In this document: in pieces, positions 52,664 through 61,557 of the stretch
Layout: every line of letters begins with the position of its first letter
Position numbering within the stretch: position 1 is the first letter of the stretch
Assembly (NCBI GenBank): GCA_964525015.1
Contig: CAZGFY010000003.1
Coordinates: forward strand, 62,001-126,000
DNA from: RGIG3102 sp964525015
GTDB taxonomy: Bacteria > Bacillota > Clostridia > Oscillospirales > Ruminococcaceae
DNA length: 64,000 nucleotides
Reading direction: 5' to 3'
Notes under the pieces: generated by a model
The model's database searches: none
Told to the model about the DNA's origin: nothing
The model's input: only the letters and a program-made list of their open reading frames with translations
Translations under genes and position numbers: made by a program

Positions 52664-53845
52664 ATGAATATTCTACTTTTTGGTGGAGCGTTTGACCCTG
52701 TTCATAATGGACATAAACAGATTTTAGAATATGCTGTTAAGAATAAAAACTGGGATAAGGTGATAATTATTCCAACAGCAACCCCAGGGCATAAAGAAGG
52801 ATGCAATGTTCCATATGTTATAAGAAAAGAATTTGCAAGGATTTCATTTAAGGACATTTTTTCTGATATTGAATTTTGCGATTTTGAGTATTTACAGCTG
52901 GATAAAAAAAGCTTTAGCTATCTAACACTTCGCCATTTAAAAGAAAAATATCCAAAAGCAAATTTCACCTTTTTAATCGGGCAAGACCATATTTTATATC
53001 TTAAAAAATGGAAAAACTATGATGAAGTTATAAAAAACACTTCATTTTTAGCCTTTTTAAGAGATGAATTTGATGAAGATACAAAGCGTTCGCTAGAAGA
53101 GATAAAAAAAGATGGTGCAAGGATAGATTTTATTAAAAATAAACCTATAATTATTTCATCAAGTAAAATAAGAGAAGATCTATTAAATGAAAAGCCTTGC
53201 GAATACTTAGATGATGAAGTTTTTGATTTGATAAAAAAATACAGCCTATATTCAAATAATGAAGAAGAAAGATTATTTAATACATCAAAGCTTTTATTAG
53301 AATTATTAGTTGATGAAAAAAGGAAAATTCATAGCTACAACGTTGCAAAAATGGCGATTTTGCTAGCACAAGTTCATAATATCGATATCAAAAAAGCAGA
53401 ACTATCAGCACTTTTACACGATATTAATAAGAGAATTAGCGAAGAAGAGATGCATAAAAGGTGCTATGAAGGGTTAATTAAAAATCTTGATAAGAATAAG
53501 CCATTTAAAACTCTTCACGGATTTGCAGCAGCAGATTTTTGCCAAAGAGAACTTAAAATTTTCGATGAAGATATTTTGTGGGCAATTAAAAGCCACACCT
53601 GTGGAAGAGAAGGAATGTCGGATTTAGAAAAAATTATATATCTTTCAGATTTGCTTTCAGAGGAAAGAGAATTTAAAGAAAAGGATTACCTAGTTAAATT
53701 GAGTAAAGAAAATTTAAATTTAGCTATGCTTAAAAGCCTTGAATTATCTATAAAATGGCTAGAAGAACTAGGCAAAGAATTAGATAATGACACTCTTGAG
53801 GCAATAGAGTATTTTAAAAGCCTTAAAATCGAAGGAGAAAAGTAA
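52664..53845 (+). CDS. nadD-yqeK: fused nicotinate-nucleotide adenylyltransferase and HD-domain (YqeK) protein
   Basis: One 393-residue frame joins two enzymes that are separate genes in Bacillus. Residues 1 to about 195 are NadD, which makes deamido-NAD from nicotinate mononucleotide and ATP; GGAFDPVHNGH (7-17) and ISSSKIREDL are its binding motifs. Residues from about 205 on are a YqeK HD-domain phosphohydrolase, with HSYNVAKMA and ALLHDINK as metal-binding segments. YqeK relatives hydrolyse diadenosine tetraphosphate. I favour the ATG at 52664 over 52652, which abuts the AAAGGA site. The stop overlaps the LCP gene start. Confidence 0.94.
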   Translation: MNILLFGGAFDPVHNGHKQILEYAVKNKNWDKVIIIPTATPGHKEGCNVPYVIRKEFARISFKDIFSDIEFCDFEYLQLDKKSFSYLTLRHLKEKYPKANFTFLIGQDHILYLKKWKNYDEVIKNTSFLAFLRDEFDEDTKRSLEEIKKDGARIDFIKNKPIIISSSKIREDLLNEKPCEYLDDEVFDLIKKYSLYSNNEEERLFNTSKLLLELLVDEKRKIHSYNVAKMAILLAQVHNIDIKKAELSALLHDINKRISEEEMHKRCYEGLIKNLDKNKPFKTLHGFAAADFCQRELKIFDEDILWAIKSHTCGREGMSDLEKIIYLSDLLSEEREFKEKDYLVKLSKENLNLAMLKSLELSIKWLEELGKELDNDTLEAIEYFKSLKIEGEK

Positions 53846-54939
53846 TGAGTGAAAAACAACCTAAAAAAAGAAAAGCTAAAAAGAAAAATAAGGGACTAAA
53901 AGTTTTACTAACTTTATTAATTGTAGTAGGGGTTATTGCAGTAGGAGTTAATGCATACATAAATTCTTTATATAATGAAGGTGAGGCTGTTCCTGATAAA
54001 TTCGTTACGCCAGAAGATGTTAAAGATGATATTGTTAACATACTAGTGTGTGGGATTGATAATGAGGAGGGCAGAGAAGAAATGCTCACCGATGTTATCG
54101 TTTATGTAACGCTTGATACAGTGAATAACACAATTTCGGCTCTTCAAATTCAAAGAGATATCTTTATGGGTCACGATGTTCCGGGGACTGGTAAGATAAA
54201 TGGGGCTTATAGCAATGGCGATGAATCGGAGCCAATTTTTAACACAATTCAGGTGCTAAATGAAAAGCTGGGCCTACCAGTAGACCATTATGTAACGCTT
54301 GATATGGAAGCGTTTATCGATGTTGTGAATGCGCTTGAAACTGAGATTGAAATGTATGTTCCGTATCCAGTAATATTAATAAATAAAGAAACTGGCGAAG
54401 ATGAAATTTTATACGCAGAGCCGGGCACTTATTTAATGGATGGTGCAACAGCAGAATTAGTTGTTAGAAATAGAAACTACACTGGCTCAGCTGATACAAA
54501 AAGAGCAGAAGTTCAAGGGTATTTTTACACTGCTTTAATTCAATACTTTATCGAAGATTTAGGAATTGAAGATTTTTACAATATAATGAATAGATTTACC
54601 AGCCGTATCACAACGGATATGGAGTGGACTAGAATTTATTCACTTGCAAACTTTGCATTCAATGTTCCATATGAAAATATGACACTTATAACGCCAACTG
54701 TGCACGGCGGATTATATGAAACAGCACCAGGGACTAGCTATGATAGCATAGCAATTTTAGAAATAGTGCCTAGTGAATGGGAAACTATATTAAATGAGCA
54801 CTTTTTATTCTATGCACCTACAACAGTAAGTAAATTAGAAGAAATCGGAAAATGGACAGATGGACCATTAATTCAAGACTACGGCATTGTGCCAACAGAA
54901 ATTAGAACGATAAGCGAAATGGTATCAAATGCAGGATAA
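53845..54939 (+). CDS. LytR-CpsA-Psr family protein
   Basis: LCP enzymes attach teichoic acids or other glycopolymers to peptidoglycan on the outer surface. The 364-residue protein has a Lys-rich cytoplasmic start and one membrane anchor (about 18-40). The LCP domain follows, with ILVCGIDNEE, LTDVIVYVTLD, LQIQRDIFM, GKINGAYSNG and the arginine-rich VVRNRNYTGSADTKR. It overlaps the nadD-yqeK stop (TAATG) and lies before rsfS, an arrangement seen in several Firmicutes. The exact polymer is not known. Confidence 0.92.
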   Translation: MSEKQPKKRKAKKKNKGLKVLLTLLIVVGVIAVGVNAYINSLYNEGEAVPDKFVTPEDVKDDIVNILVCGIDNEEGREEMLTDVIVYVTLDTVNNTISALQIQRDIFMGHDVPGTGKINGAYSNGDESEPIFNTIQVLNEKLGLPVDHYVTLDMEAFIDVVNALETEIEMYVPYPVILINKETGEDEILYAEPGTYLMDGATAELVVRNRNYTGSADTKRAEVQGYFYTALIQYFIEDLGIEDFYNIMNRFTSRITTDMEWTRIYSLANFAFNVPYENMTLITPTVHGGLYETAPGTSYDSIAILEIVPSEWETILNEHFLFYAPTTVSKLEEIGKWTDGPLIQDYGIVPTEIRTISEMVSNAG

Positions 54940-54963
54940 GCCTGCTAAATGAAAGGAATTATT

Positions 54964-55308
54964 ATGAACGGATTAGAACTATCAAAAGCTATATACAAAG
55001 CTTTAGACGATAAAAAAGGAATGGACATTAAAGTAATTAAAATTGAAGATTTAACAGTTGTAACAGATTATATAGTTATCGCAACTGGTAATTCAACAAC
55101 ACAGGTTAGGGCTTTAGCTGATGAAGTTGATTTTCAAATTGAAAGAGATTTTAATATAAAACCATCAAGAACAGAAGGCTACGATACAAAAAACTGGATT
55201 TTAGTAGACTATGATACAGTTATCTGCCACGTTTTCCACCCAGAAGCAAGGGAATATTATAATTTAGATAAATTATGGGCAGACGGCGAAGAAGTTGCGA
55301 TTGATTAA
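54964..55308 (+). CDS. rsfS: ribosomal silencing factor RsfS
   Basis: RsfS binds L14 on the 50S subunit and blocks subunit joining in poor growth. The ATG at 54964, behind AAAGGAA, gives 114 residues. Family motifs are VVTDYIVIATGNSTTQVRA, SRTEGYDTKNWILVDYD, and VICHVFHPEAREYYNLDKLW. It lies between the LCP gene and leuS. Confidence 0.95.
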   Translation: MNGLELSKAIYKALDDKKGMDIKVIKIEDLTVVTDYIVIATGNSTTQVRALADEVDFQIERDFNIKPSRTEGYDTKNWILVDYDTVICHVFHPEAREYYNLDKLWADGEEVAID

Positions 55309-55352
55309 TTTTTATATATTAAGAAATACCAAGGGGAAGGATTAAATTTACT

Positions 55353-57758
55353 ATGAAATATGATTTTACTGCCATTGAAAGCAAATGGCAAAAAGTTTGG
55401 GATGATGAAAAAACATTTAAAACATCTAAAGACTACTCTTTACCTAAATTCTACGGACTTATAGAATTTCCATATCCATCAGGGGCAGGGCTCCATGTTG
55501 GTCATCCACGCTCATACACTGCAATGGATATTATTTCAAGACAAAAAAGATTAGATGGATTTAATGTTTTATATTCAATGGGCTGGGACGCATTCGGACT
55601 TCCAACTGAAAACTTTGCTATAAAAACAGGAATTCACCCAGAAAAGGTTACGGCACAAAATGTTGCAAGATTTAAAAGTCAATTAAAAGCAATCGGCCTT
55701 TCTTTTGACTGGGACAGAGAAATAAACACAACTGATAAAGATTACTATCGCTGGACACAGTGGATATTCCTGCAATTATTTAAACACGGCCTTGCTTATA
55801 AAAATGAAATGGCTGTAAACTGGTGTACTAGCTGTAAGGTTGTTTTAGCGAATGAAGAAGTTGTAAATGGTGTTTGCGAGAGATGTAATGGCGAAGTTAC
55901 AAGAAAAGTTAAGAGCCAATGGATTTTAAAAATCACAGAATATGCAGATAAATTAGTTGATGATTTAAAAGAAGTTGATTTTATAGATAGAGTTGTGGCA
56001 CAGCAAACAAACTGGATTGGCAGAAGTACAGGTATGCAAATTAAGTTTAAAACAACTCAAGGGGATGAGCTTGAAGTATACACAACGCGCCCTGATACAA
56101 TTTATGGCGCAAGCTATATGGTTATCTCGCCAGAACATAAAATATTAGAAAACTGGAAAAATCAAATAGAAAATTTTGAAGAATTAAAAACCTATGCTGA
56201 AATAGCTGCTAAAAAATCAGATTTAGAAAGAACAGAGCTTTCAAAAGATAAAACAGGGGTTGAAATTAAAGGGGTTAAGGCGATAAATCCAGCTACTAAT
56301 AAAGAAATCCCAATCTTTATATCAGACTATGTTTTAGCCACTTACGGAACAGGCGCTATTATGGCAGTTCCAGGGCACGATGAAAGGGACTGGGAGTTTG
56401 CGAAAAAATTTAATCTTCCTATAATCGAAGTTGTGCTAGGTGGAGATATAGAAAAAGGTGCTCACACCGACTCAGCAACTGGAATTATGACTAATTCAGA
56501 TATTTTAAATGGATTATCAGTGCCAGAAGCTAAAAAGAAGATAGCAGAATTTTTAAAAGAAAAAAATCTAGGCGAAGAAAAAACTAACTATAAACTTCGC
56601 GATTGGATATTCTCACGCCAAAGATATTGGGGCGAGCCTATCCCTATGGTTCACTGCGAAAAATGTGGCTGGCAGCCAATTCCTGAAAGCGAACTGCCGT
56701 TAGTTCTGCCTGAATTATCAGATTTTGAGCCAACTAGTGAAGGGGAAAGCCCACTAGCAAGATTAACCGATTGGGTTAACACAACTTGTCCTTGCTGTGA
56801 TGGTCCTGCAAAAAGAGAAACAGATATTATGCCACAATGGGCAGGCTCATCTTGGTATTTTATAAGATATGTAGACCCTAATTGCACAACAGGTATCGCT
56901 TCAAATGAAGAGATGAACTACTGGCTACCAGTTGACTGGTATAATGGAGGTATGGAGCATACAACTCTTCACTTACTATACTCTCGTTTTTGGCATAAAT
57001 TCTTATATGATATCGGCGCTGTTCCTTGTAAAGAGCCATATAATAAAAGAACTAGCCACGGTATGATTTTAGGTGAAACAGGCGAGAAGATGTCAAAATC
57101 TCGTGGAAACGTTGTAAATCCTGATGATATTATAAATGAATATGGCGCAGACACATTCAGACTATATGAAATGTTTATGGGCGACTTTGAAAAAGCTGCA
57201 CCTTGGAGCAACTCTTCAATTAAAGGCTGTGCAAGATTTTTAGAAAGAGTTTGGAATTTAAGAGATATAAAAACAAACGAAGATGAATTTTCAAAAGAAT
57301 TAGAAGTTTCATTTAATAAAGCAATCAAAAAGGTTGGCGAAGATATTCAGTCGTTAGGATTTAACACAGCTATCGCAACTTTGATGAGCCTTATAAATGA
57401 AATCACTTCAAAGGGAAGTATCACTAATAAAGAATACAAAACATTTATCACTTTATTAAATCCATTTGCCCCACATATAACAGAAGAATTATGGCATTTA
57501 GCCGGATATAAAGGGCAGATTGCAAGCACTTCTTGGCCGAAATACGATGAAAATAAATGCGTTGACTCAACTGTTGAAATTGCAGTTCAAATTAGCGGTA
57601 AGATTAAATCAAGGCTTGTTGTTGCGATGAATTTAGATAAAGAAGAAGCTTTAAGAATTGCAAAAGAAGACGCAAATGTGAAAGAAGCAATCGATGGCAA
57701 AACAATTATTAAAGAAATTGTTGTTCCAAATAAGCTAGTTAACATAGTTGTGAAATAA
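55353..57758 (+). CDS. leuS: leucyl-tRNA synthetase
   Basis: LeuRS charges tRNA-Leu. The 801-residue protein has the class I signatures HVGHPRSYT (HIGH-type) and EKMSKSRGNVVNP. The editing domain (about 220-390) carries TTRPD and the tract VPGHDERDWEFAKK. Cysteine pairs CTSCK and CERCN form a zinc site, and CEKCGW and CPCC another. The upstream gap is only 44 bp, so there is no T-box; it is probably transcribed with rsfS. rpsU follows behind a strong promoter. Confidence 0.96.
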   Translation: MKYDFTAIESKWQKVWDDEKTFKTSKDYSLPKFYGLIEFPYPSGAGLHVGHPRSYTAMDIISRQKRLDGFNVLYSMGWDAFGLPTENFAIKTGIHPEKVTAQNVARFKSQLKAIGLSFDWDREINTTDKDYYRWTQWIFLQLFKHGLAYKNEMAVNWCTSCKVVLANEEVVNGVCERCNGEVTRKVKSQWILKITEYADKLVDDLKEVDFIDRVVAQQTNWIGRSTGMQIKFKTTQGDELEVYTTRPDTIYGASYMVISPEHKILENWKNQIENFEELKTYAEIAAKKSDLERTELSKDKTGVEIKGVKAINPATNKEIPIFISDYVLATYGTGAIMAVPGHDERDWEFAKKFNLPIIEVVLGGDIEKGAHTDSATGIMTNSDILNGLSVPEAKKKIAEFLKEKNLGEEKTNYKLRDWIFSRQRYWGEPIPMVHCEKCGWQPIPESELPLVLPELSDFEPTSEGESPLARLTDWVNTTCPCCDGPAKRETDIMPQWAGSSWYFIRYVDPNCTTGIASNEEMNYWLPVDWYNGGMEHTTLHLLYSRFWHKFLYDIGAVPCKEPYNKRTSHGMILGETGEKMSKSRGNVVNPDDIINEYGADTFRLYEMFMGDFEKAAPWSNSSIKGCARFLERVWNLRDIKTNEDEFSKELEVSFNKAIKKVGEDIQSLGFNTAIATLMSLINEITSKGSITNKEYKTFITLLNPFAPHITEELWHLAGYKGQIASTSWPKYDENKCVDSTVEIAVQISGKIKSRLVVAMNLDKEEALRIAKEDANVKEAIDGKTIIKEIVVPNKLVNIVVK

Positions 57759-57773
57759 AATTGAAAATTTATC

Positions 57774-57802
57774 TTGACAATTATAGCTAAAATCAGTATA
57801 AT
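57774..57802 (+). promoter_or_regulatory. consensus sigma-A promoter of rpsU
   Basis: TTGACA and TATAAT, both perfect, are separated by 17 bp. A TTTTGATT dyad (57813-57829) lies in the first bases of the transcript. Confidence 0.85.
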
Positions 57803-57869
57803 TGATATGTAGTTTTGATTTAATCAAAATGAAAATCTAAGCTTTGAAAGCGTAAGGAGTGAATAGTAA

Positions 57870-58046
57870 ATGTCAGAAATCAGAATTAAAGATAATGAAT
57901 CATTAGATTCAGCACTTCGTCGCTTTAAGCGTTCATGTGCAAAATCAGGCGTTCTTGCAGAAGTTCGTAAACGTGAACATTATGAAAAACCTTCAGTAAA
58001 AAGAAAGAAAAAAGCTGAAGCTGCTCGTAAACGTAAATTTAAATAA
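57870..58046 (+). CDS. rpsU: 30S ribosomal protein S21
   Basis: A 58-residue basic protein that starts MSEIRIKDNESLDSALRRF and contains the S21 core KRSCAKSGVLAEVRKREHYEK, then a Lys/Arg-rich tail. S21 helps mRNA binding to the 30S subunit. AAGGAGTGA precedes the ATG. The gene has its own consensus promoter and a strong terminator, so it can be expressed apart from leuS. Confidence 0.97.
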   Translation: MSEIRIKDNESLDSALRRFKRSCAKSGVLAEVRKREHYEKPSVKRKKKAEAARKRKFK

Positions 58047-58055
58047 TTCGAGTTT

Positions 58056-58090
58056 AATAGACTATCGCATTTTGCGATAGTCTATTTTGT
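58056..58090 (+). terminator. terminator of rpsU
   Basis: A 14-bp stem (AATAGACTATCGCA with its complement) and TTT loop are followed by a T-rich run. Confidence 0.9.
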
Positions 58091-58101
58091 TTTTATATAT
58101 A

Positions 58102-58139
58102 AAAAAGCATTACAAGTTTTTAAAATTTGTAATGCTTTT
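58102..58139 (-). terminator. terminator of the LysR-type gene
   Basis: Arms AAAAGCATTACAA and TTGTAATGCTTTT form a stem just past the minus-strand stop at 58143, with a T run on that strand. Confidence 0.8.
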
Positions 58140-58142
58140 AAT

Positions 58143-59036
58143 TTAGAATAAATCAGAAATTAAATTAGCTAATATTTTAGTGGCATAGCTCCTGTATTTA
58201 TCAGGGGGATAGATAAGGGCTAAATCAACAAAGGTGCCCTCTTTTTTTATCTTTATATATTTTTCATCCCTTTCAAATGTTTTGCAAGAATTATATGTAA
58301 ATGCAGTGCCTATTCCACTTCTAGCAAGACTTGTGGCGAAAAAGGCAGTTAGATTATCATTTACTATGTTTGGATGTATTTTTTCTTTTTGAAATAAATC
58401 CCTTGCAATTCCTCCTAAAACTGTTGATAAAGGGGATAATAGAAAATTTACATTTTTTAAATCAGATGGATTTATAAAAAGGTCAGCTCCGATTTTATTA
58501 ACATACTGCATTATATCATCGGTTTCTTGGCAAACCAGTAAAACTTCATCTCGCATAACATCATCACGAGAAATATCACTAGATTTTTCCCTCATTGCAA
58601 CTAAGGCAATATCTATTTCCCCCTTAGCTATCTTGTTTTGTAATTCTAAGCTATCAGCCTCGTGAATTACAACTTGGATTTGGGGATAAAGTTTATTAAA
58701 TTCTTTTAAAACTTTAGGCAGTAAATACATACCACGAAAGGTGCTTATTCCAAGTTCAACCTTGCCAGCTTTTAAAAATTCGATATCTAAAATTTGATTT
58801 TTAACTCTTTTAAGCATTAAATTCATTTCTTTTGCATTCTCAATAAATATTTCTCCAGCATAAGTAGGGCGAACGCCGTTTGCAGTTCTTATAAAAAGTA
58901 CGGTTTTAAGTTCAGCCTCTATCTTAGTTAAAAACTGGCTAAGGCTACTTTGAGCCATAAAAAGCCTTTGAGCTGCCTTTGAAATACTTCCCTCGCTTGC
59001 AATTGTTAGAATATAATCTAGCTCTCGAATATCCAT
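58143..59036 (-). CDS. LysR-family transcriptional regulator
   Basis: The 297-residue protein has the LysR N-terminal winged helix (MDIRELDYILTIASEGSISKAAQ to about residue 60). A roughly 200-residue periplasmic-binding-like effector domain follows. I take the ATG at 59036, behind AAAGGGGG; a start at 59066 is in frame but unlikely. It is divergent from the amidohydrolase-carrier pair at 59219. LysR proteins normally regulate the divergent gene with a small metabolite as coinducer, so a dicarboxylate or related compound is the inferred ligand. Confidence 0.93.
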   Translation of the reverse strand: MDIRELDYILTIASEGSISKAAQRLFMAQSSLSQFLTKIEAELKTVLFIRTANGVRPTYAGEIFIENAKEMNLMLKRVKNQILDIEFLKAGKVELGISTFRGMYLLPKVLKEFNKLYPQIQVVIHEADSLELQNKIAKGEIDIALVAMREKSSDISRDDVMRDEVLLVCQETDDIMQYVNKIGADLFINPSDLKNVNFLLSPLSTVLGGIARDLFQKEKIHPNIVNDNLTAFFATSLARSGIGTAFTYNSCKTFERDEKYIKIKKEGTFVDLALIYPPDKYRSYATKILANLISDLF

Positions 59037-59152
59037 AACTAAACCCCCTTTTGTAATTTTCAACAATGAAAATATAATTTGTTTATAAGTTTTACCTTAA
59101 GTCATCGGTTTTATCTATATCAAGTATAAAAATTTTTACACTATTGTGATTG

Positions 59153-59170
59153 ATAAGCTTATTATATAAT
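59153..59170 (+). promoter_or_regulatory. candidate LysR operator and -10 box
   Basis: The 10-bp palindrome ATAAGCTTAT lies just before TATAAT (59165-59170), in the region between the LysR gene and the amidohydrolase gene. A dyad over a promoter is where LysR proteins typically bind. No well-spaced -35 is visible, in keeping with activator dependence. Confidence 0.45.
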
Positions 59171-59218
59171 TAAAGTATGCTAAACGCAAGAGAAATTAAA
59201 AGAAAGGTGTATTAAAAA

Positions 59219-60073
59219 ATGCTAGATTTAAAAGGCGTAATTGATATGCATGTTCACACAGACCCAGATTTGAGAAAACGTAGATACGACGATTTTGAGC
59301 TTTGCGATGCAGGAGCAAAATCTGGGGCAAGGGCGATAGTTATAAAAACTCACCTTGGCACAACGATGAATAGGGCGTATCTTACAAACAGGTATAATAA
59401 AATCGTTAATGGAGAAAACGATTTTACTATGGTTGGCAGTATCACACTTAATAAGGCGATAGGGGGAATTAATCCAGTTGCCGTTGAAAATGCATTAAAG
59501 CTTGGTGCAAAAGTGGTGTGGCTACCAACACAAAGTGCAAAAAACCATCTAATTAAAATGAAAAAAGACCCATCAGAGGCAGTTGAAGTTACGAGAGATG
59601 GAGAGGTTTTAGAAGAGGTTAAAAAAGTATTTGATTTAATAAGAGAATACGATGCTGTTTTAGGAACTGCACATCTATCACCTAGCGAAATTTTTACAGT
59701 GGTAAAACAAGCTAGAAGTCAAGGAGTTAAAAAAATAGTGGTAACTCATCCTGAATGGTGGGTTGTTGATATGAGCCTTGAAGATCAGATAAAAATCGTT
59801 AAGGAATACGATGTTATCCTTGAAAGGTGCTATGCACAAAACCTAGGTGGAAATACATATAAAAGCAATTTTGAATCTAATTTAGAAGTTATAAAAGCAG
59901 TGGGAGCAAAAAATGTTTTAATTAGTACCGACGGTGGCCAAACCGAAAATGCCCCTTGGGAAGATGCAATGCTTGAATATATGACTTATTTATTTGAAAA
60001 TGGAGTGTCTAAAGAAGATATTATGCAAATGGCAAGCAAAACTCCAGCTTATTTACTCGGAATAAACGTTTAA
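59219..60073 (+). CDS. amidohydrolase-superfamily protein (DUF6282-like)
   Basis: The 284-residue protein begins with a metal-binding HxH (DMHVHTDPD). Further histidines lie in KTHLGTTMN, TAHLSPSEI and VTHPEWW, and an aspartate in STDGGQTENAP. These are the residues expected for a TIM-barrel metal-dependent hydrolase of the amidohydrolase superfamily; I believe it belongs to the DUF6282 group, whose substrate is not known. It is followed by a carboxylate carrier, so it may process the imported compound. AGAAAGGTG precedes the ATG. Confidence 0.75.
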   Translation: MLDLKGVIDMHVHTDPDLRKRRYDDFELCDAGAKSGARAIVIKTHLGTTMNRAYLTNRYNKIVNGENDFTMVGSITLNKAIGGINPVAVENALKLGAKVVWLPTQSAKNHLIKMKKDPSEAVEVTRDGEVLEEVKKVFDLIREYDAVLGTAHLSPSEIFTVVKQARSQGVKKIVVTHPEWWVVDMSLEDQIKIVKEYDVILERCYAQNLGGNTYKSNFESNLEVIKAVGAKNVLISTDGGQTENAPWEDAMLEYMTYLFENGVSKEDIMQMASKTPAYLLGINV

Positions 60074-60091
60074 AAAGAAAGGGAAATTATT

Positions 60092-61387
60092 ATGTTAAGT
60101 GCAATTATTGTTGGTGCAATAGTTATATCTGTTGCCCTTGGATACAAAACTAAAATAAACACAGGATTTTTCGCAATAGGATTTGCTTATTTTATAGGAT
60201 GTTTTATACTAGGTCTTACAACAAAAGAAGTTATCGTTACTTGGCCAGTTAGCACTATGTTTGTAATTTTTGCAGTTTCGCTATTTTACAATTTTGCAAT
60301 GGTTAATGGCACTTTAGAAAAAACAGCGAGATATTTATTATATGCCTGTCGCAAAGTGCCAAAACTTCTTCCGTATGCTTTATATTTTACAGCAGCAGTT
60401 ATAGCAGCACTAGGCGCTGGCTACTTTACAGTGTTAGCATTTATGGCGCCAATCTCCCTTTTAATTTGCAAAGAAGCTAAAATGAATCAGCTAATAGGTG
60501 CAGTTGCAGTTAACTGTGGTGCATTATCAGGCGCAAACTTTATGACTAGTGGTAGCGGGGTAATCTTTAGGGGACTAATGGACACAGCAGGCTACACCGA
60601 CACTTCTTTTTCAAATTCAATGGTTATCTTTGTAACTAGTGTTATCTTCTCTGTTTTACTTATATTTATTATGGGACTTCTTAATAAATCAAAAACAAAT
60701 ACATCTCAAAATGTTTCTTTTGAAAAGCCAGAAGCATATACACAAAAGCAAAAAACAAATCTTTTTTTAATCTTAACTATGATGGTTATTGTTTTGATAT
60801 TCCCAATTATGAATATCGTAATGCCAGATGTTGAAATGATAGGATTTATTAATAAAAGGCTAGACGTTGGCCTTGTTGCAATTGTTTTTTCAATAATTGC
60901 ATTATTATTAAAACTTGCACCTCAAAAAGACGTTATCGCAAAAGTGCCGTGGAACACAATTATAATGATTTGTGGCGTTGGCATGCTTATTCAAATTGCT
61001 ATTAAAGCAGGAACACTTGATTTATTATCAAATTGGGTTGGGCAAAGTATAAATCCAGTATTTGTGCCAATTGCATTTAGTTTAGTTGCAGCGGCAATGA
61101 GCTCATTCTCAAGCACACTTGGAGTTGTTACTCCTGCATTATTCCCGCTAATTCCAGTTATCTCGCAAACAACAGGTATCGAATCAGCACTGCTATTCAC
61201 TTGTATCGTTATCGGTGCACAAAGCTCTGCTATTTCTCCATTCTCTTCAGGTGGTAGCCTAATTTTAGGCTCTTGCGAAGACGAAGAAATAAGGGGTACA
61301 TTATTTAATAAACTGTTATTTGTAGCAATGCCAATAAGCGTAATTGCAGCTACTATTTATAGTGCAGTGTTAGCGTTTGTCCTATAA
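60092..61387 (+). CDS. MatC-type dicarboxylate carrier, SLC13-like transporter
   Basis: The 431-residue protein has about twelve membrane segments. The N-terminal KINTGFFAIGFAYFIG resembles the MatC_N region of malonate/dicarboxylate carriers. Two pore-type segments with Ser/Gly-Thr clusters (NFMTSGSGVIF near 150, and SSFSSTLGVVTPALFP in the second half) match the ion-transporter superfamily. It probably takes up a dicarboxylate with Na+ or H+. It lies 18 bp after the amidohydrolase gene. Its stop codon lies inside copy B of the 95-bp repeat. Confidence 0.82.
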   Translation: MLSAIIVGAIVISVALGYKTKINTGFFAIGFAYFIGCFILGLTTKEVIVTWPVSTMFVIFAVSLFYNFAMVNGTLEKTARYLLYACRKVPKLLPYALYFTAAVIAALGAGYFTVLAFMAPISLLICKEAKMNQLIGAVAVNCGALSGANFMTSGSGVIFRGLMDTAGYTDTSFSNSMVIFVTSVIFSVLLIFIMGLLNKSKTNTSQNVSFEKPEAYTQKQKTNLFLILTMMVIVLIFPIMNIVMPDVEMIGFINKRLDVGLVAIVFSIIALLLKLAPQKDVIAKVPWNTIIMICGVGMLIQIAIKAGTLDLLSNWVGQSINPVFVPIAFSLVAAAMSSFSSTLGVVTPALFPLIPVISQTTGIESALLFTCIVIGAQSSAISPFSSGGSLILGSCEDEEIRGTLFNKLLFVAMPISVIAATIYSAVLAFVL

Positions 61388-61478
61388 ATAATCTTCACTT
61401 CGTTTTGATTATTTACTCGAGTTTTATTTGCCTGCAAAGAGTAAAGCAGGCAAATCGCAAAAGCGATTACATAAAACG
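61384..61478 (+). repeat. 95-bp structured intergenic element, copy B
   Basis: The second copy of the element at 50527, same orientation and length. Hairpin 2 again has GAGTA in its loop; here GAGTAAA can pair with seven bases (TTTACTC) upstream. The outer stem is GTTTTAT with ATAAAAC. The copy begins at the transporter stop codon and ends 14 bp before a terminator. Confidence 0.85.
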
Positions 61479-61492
61479 ATTCTATAAGAAGC

Positions 61493-61526
61493 AAAAGACG
61501 ATTTTCCTTTTGGAAAATCGTCTTTT
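61493..61526. terminator. rho-independent terminator between convergent genes
   Basis: A 15-bp stem (AAAAGACGATTTTCC) with a T4 loop. It ends the transporter transcript and may serve the phospholipase-like gene from the other side. Confidence 0.85.
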
Positions 61527-61557
61527 AATGTATAATACTAAATTTATTTAATAAACC

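Noticed and set aside
54930..54950. Third copy of the 95-bp element near the LCP gene stop
   Set aside because: Only a small GCAGG-CCTGC hairpin is shared; the rest of the element is missing.
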